Source: Pseudomonadota bacterium (GTDB taxonomy: Bacteria > Pseudomonadota > Gammaproteobacteria > Xanthomonadales > Xanthomonadaceae). Taken from it: a DNA stretch of 64,000 nucleotides. Below, piece after piece: positions 45,776 through 52,254 of this stretch (the first letter of the stretch is position 1; the number at the start of each line of letters is the position of its first letter). The stretch lies in the NCBI GenBank assembly GCA_018242445.1, contig JAFEBW010000021.1, positions 62,001-126,000 of the forward strand. Direction: 5' to 3'. Position numbers and translations under genes: made by a program. The notes beneath the pieces were generated by a model. That model saw only the letters and a list, made by a program, of their open reading frames with translations. It was not told the origin of the DNA and did no database searches.

Positions 45776-46878
45776 ACCTGCACCTGCGCCAGATCGCCGC
45801 CCGCCACCGCCTGCGCATGGCCGACATCGCCACCGCCGCCGGCATCAGCCGCCCGGCGCTGAGTGCGCTGATACACCACGGCGCGTTGCCGGCGCGCTAC
45901 GAGCGCGCGCTGATCGACACGCGCATCACCGCCTTCCTGCGCCAGCACGGCATCACTGCTGACTGGTGCGCCACCGACGAACCCTCACCGGAGATCGCCA
46001 TGCTGCTGCGCAAACAATCCCTCACGCCGCAGGCGCGGCGGCATTTTCAACTGGCTTCCGACCCGTTCGCCGACCCGACCACGCCGGAGGACGTGTTCTT
46101 GTCCGGCGACATCCGCTACGTGCGCGAGAGCATGTACCAGGTGGCGCGGCACGGCGGCTTTCTGGCGGTGATCGGCGAGAGCGGCGCGGGCAAATCCACC
46201 CTGCGCGAGGACCTTTCCGACCGCATCCGCCGCGAGGAGCAGGCGGTGATCGTCATCGAGCCCTACGTGCTGGCGATGGAGGGCACCGACAGCATCGGCA
46301 AGACCCTGCGCAGCCAGCACATCGCCGAGGCGATCATGGCCTGCGTGGCCCCGCTGGCGAAGACCAAATCCAGCCCGGAGGCGCGCTTCCGGCAGTTGCA
46401 CGAATCGCTGCGCGACAGCTCGCGCGCCGGCCACAGCCATGTGCTGGTGATCGAGGAGGCGCACAGCCTGCCGCTGGCCACGCTCAAGCACCTCAAGCGC
46501 TTCCGCGAACTCAAGGACGGCCTGCGCCCGCTACTGTCGGTGATCCTGATCGGCCAGCCCGAGCTGGGCGTGAAGTTGAGCGAGCACAACCCCGAGGTGC
46601 GCGAGGTGGTGCAGCGCATCGAGATCGTGACCCTGCCCACGCTGGGCACGAACCTCGGCGATTACCTGGCGCACCGCTTTCGTCGCGCCGGCATGGCGCT
46701 GGACAAGGTGGCCGACCGCGGCGCGCTCGAAGCCCTGCGCGCCAAGCTCACGCCCACCCGCAGCGAGGGCAGCTTGCTGTACCCGCTGGCCGTGCACAAC
46801 GCGCTGGCCGCCGCGATGAACCGCGCCGCCGACCTGGGCGTGCCGCAGGTGACCGCCGATGTGATCCGCAACGTTTGA
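45772..46878 (+). CDS. Transposition ATPase, MuB/ExeA-like
   Basis: A 368-residue AAA ATPase starting MNLHLRQIAARHRLRMADIA with an N-terminal helix-turn-helix. Walker A is GESGAGKST (135-143) and Walker B LVIEEAH (225-231). The ExeA-like form is that of BcepMu rather than Mu. It probably chooses target DNA and activates the transposase, and would give target immunity. It is directly downstream of the transposase as in other transposable phages. Confidence 0.92.
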   Translation: MNLHLRQIAARHRLRMADIATAAGISRPALSALIHHGALPARYERALIDTRITAFLRQHGITADWCATDEPSPEIAMLLRKQSLTPQARRHFQLASDPFADPTTPEDVFLSGDIRYVRESMYQVARHGGFLAVIGESGAGKSTLREDLSDRIRREEQAVIVIEPYVLAMEGTDSIGKTLRSQHIAEAIMACVAPLAKTKSSPEARFRQLHESLRDSSRAGHSHVLVIEEAHSLPLATLKHLKRFRELKDGLRPLLSVILIGQPELGVKLSEHNPEVREVVQRIEIVTLPTLGTNLGDYLAHRFRRAGMALDKVADRGALEALRAKLTPTRSEGSLLYPLAVHNALAAAMNRAADLGVPQVTADVIRNV

Positions 46879-46908
46879 CCCCGCAACCCGACGACAGGAG
46901 GCATCGCC

Positions 46909-47139
46909 ATGCAATACCTGCGCACCACCGCCCAGGCCGCGCACATCTACACCCTGCTGCGCCGCTGCGAGCTGGATTGCAACACGCTCAGCCTGATGCA
47001 CCAGCCGGGCATCCGCAGCGCCGGCATGTCGTTCATCGGATGGAACGGCGAGCCGGTTGCAAGCTTCGTCGGCCAGCTCACGGCGGGACAGGCCAGCGCG
47101 TACATCGGCGCGCTGGCGCGCCAGGCGGGTGATGCATGA
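46909..47139 (+). CDS. Early phage protein, unknown
   Basis: A 76-residue protein starting MQYLRTTAQAAHIYTLLRRC, preceded by an AGGAGG site. It includes GIRSAGMSFIGWNGEPVASF and ends in a helix. ATGA overlap with the next gene. No family recognised, although conserved small genes follow the ATPase in related phages. Confidence 0.65.
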   Translation: MQYLRTTAQAAHIYTLLRRCELDCNTLSLMHQPGIRSAGMSFIGWNGEPVASFVGQLTAGQASAYIGALARQAGDA

Positions 47140-47552
47140 GCGCGCCCGACAACCCCGTCACCGACCGCGCCGACGCCCTGCACGGCCCGCATTACGAGCG
47201 CCTGCTCACCCCGGCGGTGGTGCTGGATTTTCTCGCCGACCGCCCCGGCGCGGCCAACGGGATGACCGCGCGACAGGTGGTGCAGGCGATCTGCGGATTC
47301 AGCACCGCCTTCGGCGAGCGCCGCCTGCGCACGATCGTAGTGGCGCTGCGCGAGGCCGGGCATGCGGTGTGCGCCGACCCCACCCACGGCTACTTCATGG
47401 CCACCACCGATGCCGAGCTCGATGCCGCCTGCGAGTTCCTGTACGACCGCGCGCTCACCAGCCTGCGCCAGATCAGCGCCATGAAGCGCGTGGCGCTGCC
47501 CGACCTGCGCGGCCAGCTCGCCCTTGCCATCCACGAGGAGAAAACCGCATGA
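47136..47552 (+). CDS. Early protein with winged-helix-like pattern
   Basis: A 138-residue protein starting MSAPDNPVTDRADALHGPHY. VVLDFLADRPGAANGMTARQ and RRLRTIVVALREAGHAVCAD read like a winged helix, followed by GYFMATTDAELDAACEFLYD, the usual wing and linker of phage regulators that sense or recruit DNA. ATGA overlaps on both sides. Function unknown. Confidence 0.65.
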   Translation: MSAPDNPVTDRADALHGPHYERLLTPAVVLDFLADRPGAANGMTARQVVQAICGFSTAFGERRLRTIVVALREAGHAVCADPTHGYFMATTDAELDAACEFLYDRALTSLRQISAMKRVALPDLRGQLALAIHEEKTA

Positions 47553-47842
47553 ACGCCACCGCCGTTTCCGCAGGCAATGCCGCCATCTTCGGCCAGTTCG
47601 CCAACGTCGCCGCCGCGCTGCGGCTGCTGGAAGACGCCGGCGCGCTGGTGCTGCGCATCACCCTGGGCGAGCGCCAGCCGCTGATCGAGATCGACGCGCA
47701 GCCGCCCCTCATCCACGGCGCGCTGGCCGCGCGCATCACCATCGCCGGCGTGCAACGGCGCACCCTGGCCGCGCGCGTGCACGGCTGCACGGTGCAGTGG
47801 TACGAGCGCCACGTCGTCGGCGCGCAGGCGGTGCGGGCATGA
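47549..47842 (+). CDS. Early phage protein, unknown
   Basis: A 97-residue protein starting MNATAVSAGNAAIFGQFANV. It has an alpha/beta pattern (ALRLLEDAGALVLRITLGER, then ITIAGVQRRTLAARVHGCTV) and is coupled to both neighbours by ATGA overlaps. No family recognised. Confidence 0.6.
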   Translation: MNATAVSAGNAAIFGQFANVAAALRLLEDAGALVLRITLGERQPLIEIDAQPPLIHGALAARITIAGVQRRTLAARVHGCTVQWYERHVVGAQAVRA

Positions 47843-48006
47843 GCCTGCACGCGCCCGCAGGCACTGGCGAACCCGAAGTTGCAGGCGAGTTCGCCATTGC
47901 GCCCCTTGCAAGTTCGCCAGTGATCGAGGCCGAGCTGCCGCCGGTGCTGGGCGAGCGCCTGCGCGACTTCACCGATCCGCTGCAACGCGCGGCGGCGGAG
48001 GCCTGA
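47839..48006 (+). CDS. Small early phage protein, unknown
   Basis: A 55-residue protein starting MSLHAPAGTGEPEVAGEFAI and ending with a helix (LGERLRDFTDPLQRAAAEA). Tight overlap with the preceding gene supports translation, but the sequence carries no recognisable motif. Confidence 0.5.
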   Translation: MSLHAPAGTGEPEVAGEFAIAPLASSPVIEAELPPVLGERLRDFTDPLQRAAAEA

Positions 48007-48007
48007 C

Positions 48008-48256
48008 ATGCCGCACGTGCGCACCGGCATGCAGCGCTACATGGAGTTCGCCCTGTGGGCGAGCCGCCAGCGGCGCGTGCCGAGCGTGCATCAGGTGGCC
48101 GGGTATTTCGGGATCCACATCGGCAGCGCCCGGCGCATCCGCAACCAGTTCCTCGCCGCGCGCGGCCACGTCGCCGCCGATACCGCGCATGCCTGCGCGG
48201 CGCGCATCGAGGCCCGCGACGAAACCCCTTCCACCACCGCACTACATAAGGAGTGA
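48008..48256 (+). CDS. Small DNA-binding-like early protein
   Basis: An 82-residue protein starting MPHVRTGMQRYMEFALWASR. RRVPSVHQVAGYFGIHIGSA followed by RRIRNQFLAARG resembles a helix-turn-helix. It lies just before gam. Likely a regulatory protein; evidence is the pattern only. Confidence 0.6.
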   Translation: MPHVRTGMQRYMEFALWASRQRRVPSVHQVAGYFGIHIGSARRIRNQFLAARGHVAADTAHACAARIEARDETPSTTALHKE

Positions 48257-48259
48257 CCC

Positions 48260-48793
48260 ATGAGCCGCACCGCCAACCGCCAGAAACTCCCCGCTGCCGA
48301 CCACTACGTGTGCCAGAGCCGCGAGGAAGCCGCCGACGCCATCGCCCGGATCGGCGTGGCCCAGCGCGAGCGCGACCGCATCCAGGCGGCGATGAACGAT
48401 GAACTGGCCGCCGTGCGCGCCAGCCACGAGGCCGACGCCAAACCGCACGCCGAGCGCATCGCCGAGCTCACCCGCGGCGTGGCCGACTGGTGCGCGGCGC
48501 ACCGCGCCAGCCTGACGCAGGACGGCAAGGTGAAGTTTCACCAGTTCGCCACCGGCGAGGTGAAGTGGCGGCTGCGGCCGCCGTCGATCGCCGTGCGCGG
48601 CGTGGACGCGGTGATCGACACCCTGCGCAAGCTCGGCCTGAGCCGCTTCCTGCGCGAGAAAACCGAGATCGACAAGGAGGCGCTGCTCAAGGAGCCCGAC
48701 GTGGCCCGTTCCGTCGGCGGGGTGAGCCTGAGCCAGAAAGAGGATTTCGTGGTGGTGCCGGCGGAAACCCAGCTCGAAGAGGTGCAGCCGTGA
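48260..48793 (+). CDS. gam: Gam-like host-nuclease inhibitor
   Basis: A 177-residue protein starting MSRTANRQKLPAADHYVCQS, with a TAAGGAG site. The long N-terminal helices (EAADAIARIGVAQRERDRIQ) and the beta part GKVKFHQFATGEVKWRLRPP belong to the Mu Gam family, a Ku-like protein that binds double-stranded DNA ends and blocks RecBCD. It protects phage DNA during transposition. The stop overlaps the next GTG start. Confidence 0.9.
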   Translation: MSRTANRQKLPAADHYVCQSREEAADAIARIGVAQRERDRIQAAMNDELAAVRASHEADAKPHAERIAELTRGVADWCAAHRASLTQDGKVKFHQFATGEVKWRLRPPSIAVRGVDAVIDTLRKLGLSRFLREKTEIDKEALLKEPDVARSVGGVSLSQKEDFVVVPAETQLEEVQP

Positions 48794-49143
48794 GCCCGCG
48801 CGGGGCGGCCGTGTGCGCCATCGACCCGGTCGTCGCCGGCCTCCGCGGTTACCGCACGCGCCTGCTCAATGCGGCCATCGAGATCGCCGACGCCACCGTG
48901 CGCTCGGACGTGGAGTGCTTTTGCGAGGGCGGCTGCGAGGGCGGCGACGGCGCGAGCTGGTACGACACCAGCAAGCCGTTCGGCCTGGGCGAATCCGACG
49001 CCCAGCTGAAGCTGGCCGGGCTGTTCGTGCAGCGCGCCCTGCGCTACATCGGCCTGCGCAGCCCGGATGCCTTCCCGTGGCGCTTCGTGCGGCATCCCGA
49101 CCGGCCGGAGCTGGTGCGGTTCGAGGAGCGGGAGGCGCAGTGA
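48790..49143 (+). CDS. Early phage protein, unknown
   Basis: A 117-residue protein with GTG start (VSPRGAAVCAIDPVVAGLRG). CFCEGGCEGGDGASWYDTSK contains closely placed cysteines, and YIGLRSPDAFPWRFVRHPDR is a well-formed protein segment. It follows gam with a GTGA overlap. No family recognised. Confidence 0.65.
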   Translation: MSPRGAAVCAIDPVVAGLRGYRTRLLNAAIEIADATVRSDVECFCEGGCEGGDGASWYDTSKPFGLGESDAQLKLAGLFVQRALRYIGLRSPDAFPWRFVRHPDRPELVRFEEREAQ

Positions 49144-49433
49144 TGACGACGCTATTGACAGGGCGTGCGGGATCGGGGCAGGCTTGCCGTGCAGCCGCAC
49201 ATTCGGCTGCCGGGATTGGCGTCCCGAATCCAAAGGCGCGCAAGCGCCCTCCGTTGAGCCGGCGCTTTTTTTTACGCCCGGCAATGCACGGTAGGGCGTG
49301 CTCACCAGTCAATGGCGGGCGGCGCGGGGCTCCGCAAGGAGCGCCGGACCTTTGGCCGGTACGCCAACCCGCGTCGTCCGTCTCCACGATTGGCGTTGTG
49401 GTGGCGGACTCCAACTACCAAAGGAGTCCTGCA
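49143..49433 (+). other. Ash/Icd-like leader frame in phase with rha 2
   Basis: The ATG at 49143 opens a frame that runs without a stop into the second rha gene. It reads SAAGIGVPNPKARKRPPLSR, then AMHGRACSPVNGGR and TIGVVVADSNYQRS, a pattern conserved in so-called Ash or Icd-like leaders of satellite and prophage regulatory genes. The conserved part may reflect RNA structure rather than protein. It could be a regulatory leader or the N-terminus of a longer Rha. Confidence 0.5.
49211..49273 (+). promoter_or_regulatory. Candidate attenuator in the rha 2 leader
   Basis: Three hairpins overlap or follow each other: CGGGA/TCCCG (49211-49226), GGCGC-GCAA-GCGCC (49235-49248), and GCGCC (49244-49248) pairing with GGCGC (49261-49265) followed by eight T. 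The last two compete for GCGCC, so the third looks like an intrinsic terminator and the second an antiterminator. Confidence 0.6.
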
Positions 49434-50057
49434 ATGAACGATCTCGTCGTTTCCGTCGTCCCGTCCGTCGAACTGGCCAACGGCCATCCGATGGTGCTCT
49501 CGCTCGCGGTGGCCGAACACTTCCACAAAAGGCACGGCAACGTGCTGCGCGACATCCGCAAATTGGACTGCTCGGAGGGGTTTTGGCTCCTCAATTTTGA
49601 GGCGGCAGAGGACACCGATGCGCAGGGTAAATTGGACTGCTCGGAGGGGTTTCGCCGACTCAATTTTGAGTCGGCGAAATACACCGATGCGCAGGGTAAA
49701 CCGCGAGAAATCATCCGCATGACGCGCGATGGTTTCATCTTCCTGGTCATGGGTTATTCCGGGCCGTCCGCAGCGCGGATCAAGGAAGCCTACATCGCCC
49801 GGTTCAACGAGTTGGAGCAGCAGCTCGCCGGGCGATACGTCCAGGCGCTCAAGCAATTGCACCCGGCGCTGCCGGCGGTGGTGGAAGGCACCGAAGCCGG
49901 CCTGAGCCGCGCGCAGATCGGCGTGACCCTGAACAAGTCGGTGGGATCGGTGACCTATCACCGCCGCAAGGCGCGGCGGCTGGGGCTGCTGGCGCAACGC
50001 GGTTTGCCGCGCATGGCTCTGCCAAGCGACCTGTTCGCGGCCGGAGGTGCGGCATGA
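49434..50057 (+). CDS. Rha-family phage regulatory protein 2, with internal duplication
   Basis: A 207-residue protein starting MNDLVVSVVPSVELANGHPM with a strong AAGGAGT site. AVAEHFHKRHGNVLRDIRKL and TRDGFIFLVMGYSGPSAARI are Rha core motifs, and the C-terminal module (LSRAQIGVTLNKSVGSVTYH) matches that of the 41081-41659 protein. Residues from KLDCSEGF are present twice in tandem (69-bp repeat, 49560-49697), each copy holding a CAATTTTG-centred palindrome. Probable phage growth regulator. Confidence 0.85.
   Translation: MNDLVVSVVPSVELANGHPMVLSLAVAEHFHKRHGNVLRDIRKLDCSEGFWLLNFEAAEDTDAQGKLDCSEGFRRLNFESAKYTDAQGKPREIIRMTRDGFIFLVMGYSGPSAARIKEAYIARFNELEQQLAGRYVQALKQLHPALPAVVEGTEAGLSRAQIGVTLNKSVGSVTYHRRKARRLGLLAQRGLPRMALPSDLFAAGGAA
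49560..49697 (+). repeat. 69-bp tandem duplication with palindromes in rha 2
   Basis: Copy 1 is 49560-49628 and copy 2 49629-49697. The outer parts (KLDCSEGF and TDAQG coding) are identical, while the centres differ. Copy 1 has CCTCAA-TT-TTGAGG (49589-49602). Copy 2 has TTTCGCCGACTCAA-TT-TTGAGTCGGCGAAA (49650-49679), a perfect 14-bp-arm palindrome. So the arms changed but stayed self-complementary. Confidence 0.9.
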
Positions 50058-50269
50058 ACGGCAAATACACCGCCCTGTTTCGCGCGATGGATGCGGTAGA
50101 GCAGACCAGCCTGCACCTCGACGGCTTCTCGGCGCTGTGCAGCGAGGGCGACATCCCGCGCGAGCAGCGCGACAGCGTGAGCCTGCTGCATTTCTTCCTG
50201 ATGGATCGCCAGCGCGCAGCCCTCGAAGCCATGAACGCAGCCTTCCACAACCTGCCTGATCGCACGTGA
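50054..50269 (+). CDS. Small early phage protein, unknown
   Basis: A 71-residue protein starting MNGKYTALFRAMDAVEQTSL, helical, ending NAAFHNLPDRT. It overlaps the rha stop by 4 nt. A strong hairpin follows at 50277-50300. No family recognised. Confidence 0.65.
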   Translation: MNGKYTALFRAMDAVEQTSLHLDGFSALCSEGDIPREQRDSVSLLHFFLMDRQRAALEAMNAAFHNLPDRT

Positions 50270-50276
50270 AGCCACC

Positions 50277-50303
50277 GGCCCGGCGGTTGCACGCCGGGCC
50301 TTT
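50277..50303 (+). terminator. Terminator-like hairpin before gp16-like gene
   Basis: GGCCCGGCG (50277-50285) and CGCCGGGCC (50292-50300) pair perfectly around a 6-nt loop and are followed by TTTC. The U-tract is short, so it may be a partial terminator that separates the main early operon from the gp16-mor pair. Confidence 0.6.
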
Positions 50304-50317
50304 CAGGGGTACCGATC

Positions 50318-50773
50318 ATGAAATCCAAGCAGCCCCTGCGCACCCGCCAGCTCGCCGCCATCCACGGCTGCAAGCGCACCCTGCAACTCGACGATGCCAC
50401 CTACCGCGACCTGCTGGAGCGCGTGGGCGGCGTGCGCAGCGCGGCCGACCTGAGCCCGGCCGGGCGCGCGCGGGTGCTGGAGGAGTTCCGCCGGCTCGGC
50501 GCGGGCGCGGCAGGTTTGATGCGCAACGCGGTGCCAGCGGTCACCACTGCGCCCAACGTGCAGGCCGGCAACGAGGCGCTGATCGGCAAGGTCGGCGCGC
50601 TGCTGGCCGACAGTGGCCGCAGCTGGAATTACGCGCACGGCATGGCGCGGCGGATGTTCGGGCGGCAACGCCTCGAATGGCTGCGCCACGACGAATTGCA
50701 CCGGCTGGTGATGGCCTTGCAGATCGACGCCAACCGCCGCCGCAAGCGCGCGCTGGAGGCTGCCACGCCATGA
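50318..50773 (+). CDS. Mu gp16-like protein (DUF1018)
   Basis: A 151-residue protein starting MKSKQPLRTRQLAAIHGCKR. TLQLDDATYRDLLERVGGVR and SAADLSPAGRARVLEEFRRL are the DUF1018 N-terminal region, and SWNYAHGMARRMFG matches its C-terminal motif. In Mu-like phages it lies directly before mor, as here. Probable regulatory role; mechanism unknown. Confidence 0.85.
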   Translation: MKSKQPLRTRQLAAIHGCKRTLQLDDATYRDLLERVGGVRSAADLSPAGRARVLEEFRRLGAGAAGLMRNAVPAVTTAPNVQAGNEALIGKVGALLADSGRSWNYAHGMARRMFGRQRLEWLRHDELHRLVMALQIDANRRRKRALEAATP

Positions 50774-51114
50774 GTTCGATGAGCGACCGCCGCGCCGCCC
50801 TGTACGCCCACATCATCGACAAGGTGATCGAAACCGCCGCCGAACTCGGCCTTGCCGGAGACCTCGGCGAACACCTCGGAGCCGCCATCGTGGATGCCAT
50901 CGCCCAGGACTTCGGCGGACAGGTGCTGAGCTTCCCCAAGGACGACGCCTACCGCCTCTCACGACGCGAACAGGCCATCCTCGCAGCCCGCAGCCAAGGG
51001 GCTTCCATCCACGAGCTGGCCCGCCAGTTCGGCATGACCGAACGCGGCATCGCCAAGCTCCTCAAGCGCGTTTTCGCCCGCCAAACCGGCCCCGAGCAGC
51101 CCCGCCTGCTCTGA
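50770..51114 (+). CDS. mor: Mor-type transcription activator
   Basis: A 114-residue protein starting MSSMSDRRAALYAHIIDKVI. An N-terminal dimerisation helix is followed by FPKDDAYRLSRREQAILAAR and GASIHELARQFGMTERGIAK, the C-terminal helix-turn-helix of Mor/C activators. Mor turns on middle or late genes; the 22-bp motif upstream of two late blocks is a candidate target. Last early gene, with a terminator overlapping its stop. Confidence 0.9.
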   Translation: MSSMSDRRAALYAHIIDKVIETAAELGLAGDLGEHLGAAIVDAIAQDFGGQVLSFPKDDAYRLSRREQAILAARSQGASIHELARQFGMTERGIAKLLKRVFARQTGPEQPRLL

Positions 51115-51136
51115 TTGCGCCCCACGCAATCTTTTT
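51113..51136 (+). terminator. Intrinsic terminator after mor
   Basis: GATTGCG (51113-51119), loop CCCCA, CGCAATC (51125-51131) and TTTTT (51132-51136). The stem begins within the mor stop codon. It ends the early operon before the right prophage end. Confidence 0.85.
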
Positions 51137-51143
51137 GCAAAAC

Positions 51144-51180
51144 CTTCCGGTTTCTGCCACCTTCTTCCGGCCTCTTCCGG
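51144..51180 (+). repeat. CTTCCGG repeats near the right prophage end
   Basis: CTTCCGG occurs at 51144, 51164 and 51174, 20 and 10 bp apart, between the mor terminator and the terminus. Such helically phased short repeats near the end of a transposable phage are likely transposase binding sites; no equivalent is seen at the left end. Confidence 0.5.
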
Positions 51181-51203
51181 CCAAATATCGCGCTCGAGGG
51201 CTA

Positions 51204-51222
51204 GAAATATCTCAACCGTGCA
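51204..51222 (-). repeat. Right prophage terminus
   Basis: The complement of this segment reads TGCACGGTTGAGATATTTC, sharing the 12-bp core with the left end. CACC follows at 51223-51226. Position of the last base is inferred from the TG/CA rule. Confidence 0.65.
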
Positions 51223-51264
51223 CACCCTCCCAGCCGTCCGGCCTTGACGGGCGTTCTTCGGCGC

Positions 51265-51287
51265 GCGAACTGCCACTGGCAGTTCGC
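51265..51287. repeat. Hairpin in the right host flank
   Basis: GCGAACTGCC (51265-51274), loop ACT, GGCAGTTCGC (51278-51287) form a perfect 10-bp stem. No U-tract on either strand. The remaining 51223-51411 flank shows GC-rich tracts but no gene. Confidence 0.55.
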
Positions 51288-51411
51288 ACGCGCGCCTCAT
51301 CACCCCCTGCGCTGGGCGCAAGGGGAGGGGAACTTCTTTCGCGGGCGCGCGGCCTGCGCGCTGCCAGCCACTGCGCTGCGCGCAAGGGGGATTCCTGTCC
51401 TCTGTCTTTCG

Positions 51412-52149
51412 TCACCTGGCAACCAGCGTCCCCACCGCCTCGCCGTGCAGGATGCGCATCAGGTTGCCGGGGCGGGTCATGTCGTAGATGCGCAGCGGCA
51501 GGTCGTGGTCGCGGCACAGGGCGATGGCGGCAGTGTCCATCACCTTCAGGTTGCGGGCGATCACCTCGTCGTAGCCGAGCCGGTCATAACGGATCGCGGC
51601 GGGGTTCTGCTTCGGGTCGCTGTCGTACACGCCGTCGACCTTGGTGGCCTTGAGCAGCAGGTCGGCGCCGATCTCCACCGCGCGCAGGGCGGCGGCGGAG
51701 TCGGTGGTGAAGAACGGGTTGCCGGTGCCGGCGGCGAAGATCACGATGCGGCCCTTCTCGAGATGGCGGATGGCGCGGCGACGGATGAAGTCCTCGCAGA
51801 CCTCGTTGATCTTCAGCGCGCTCATCACCCGCACCTTGGAGCCGAGCTTCTCCAGCGCGTCCTGCATCGCCAGCGCGTTCATCACCGTGGCCAGCATGCC
51901 CATGTGGTCGCCGGTGACGCGGTCCATGCCGCCGGCGGCCAGCCCCGCGCCGCGGAAGATGTTGCCGCCGCCGATGACCAGGCCGACCTCGATGCCGGCC
52001 TGCTGCACTTCGATGATTTCCCGCGCCAGCCAGCCGATGACTTCCGGATCGATGCCGTAGTCCAGCCGCCCCATCAGGGCCTCGCCGGAGAGCTTGAGCA
52101 GGATGCGGCGGAAATGCGGCCGGGAACCGGCGGCGATGGGAGCGGTCAT
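51412..52149 (-). CDS. pyrH: UMP kinase
   Basis: A 245-residue hexameric UMP kinase starting [41 protein letters not shown] and [14 protein letters not shown] are family motifs, and [16 protein letters not shown] lies in the C-terminal region. It phosphorylates UMP to UDP with ATP, the step that leads to all pyrimidine nucleotides. It belongs to the rpsB-tsf-pyrH group, but here a DegV gene lies between tsf and pyrH and the usual frr is not next. Confidence 0.96.
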   Translation of the reverse strand: MTAPIAAGSRPHFRRILLKLSGEALMGRLDYGIDPEVIGWLAREIIEVQQAGIEVGLVIGGGNIFRGAGLAAGGMDRVTGDHMGMLATVMNALAMQDALEKLGSKVRVMSALKINEVCEDFIRRRAIRHLEKGRIVIFAAGTGNPFFTTDSAAALRAVEIGADLLLKATKVDGVYDSDPKQNPAAIRYDRLGYDEVIARNLKVMDTAAIALCRDHDLPLRIYDMTRPGNLMRILHGEAVGTLVAR

Positions 52150-52167
52150 GCGAGCCTCGCGAGGTGG

Positions 52168-52194
52168 GCAAACGGCGGGATTCTAGCCGTTTGC
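52168..52194. terminator. Hairpin between degV-like gene and pyrH
   Basis: GCAAACGGC (52168-52176) and GCCGTTTGC (52186-52194) pair over 9 bp with a 9-nt loop in the 105-bp spacer. There is no U-tract, so it may be a processing or regulatory stem rather than a full terminator. Confidence 0.4.
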
Positions 52195-52254
52195 GGCATC
52201 CGCGGGCGATGTTGACAAGACCCTTCGCGCGGGTTGCACGCGCGTCGTGGTGCG

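Larger units (their letters stand above)
12595..51222. mobile_element. Mu-like transposable prophage, complete
   Basis: A 38.6-kb element whose two ends share TTGAGATATTTC in inverted orientation (12598-12609; complement at 51204-51215). Each end can be drawn to begin with TG/CA, bordered by CACC at 12591-12594 and again at 51223-51226, a possible 4-bp target duplication. It encodes a DDE transposase, a MuB/ExeA-like ATPase, a repressor, Gam, gp16-like and Mor proteins, Mu-type head genes and a siphovirus-like tail. No large deletion is evident, so it may be inducible. The end positions are my reading of the repeats and could be a few bases off. Confidence 0.85.
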
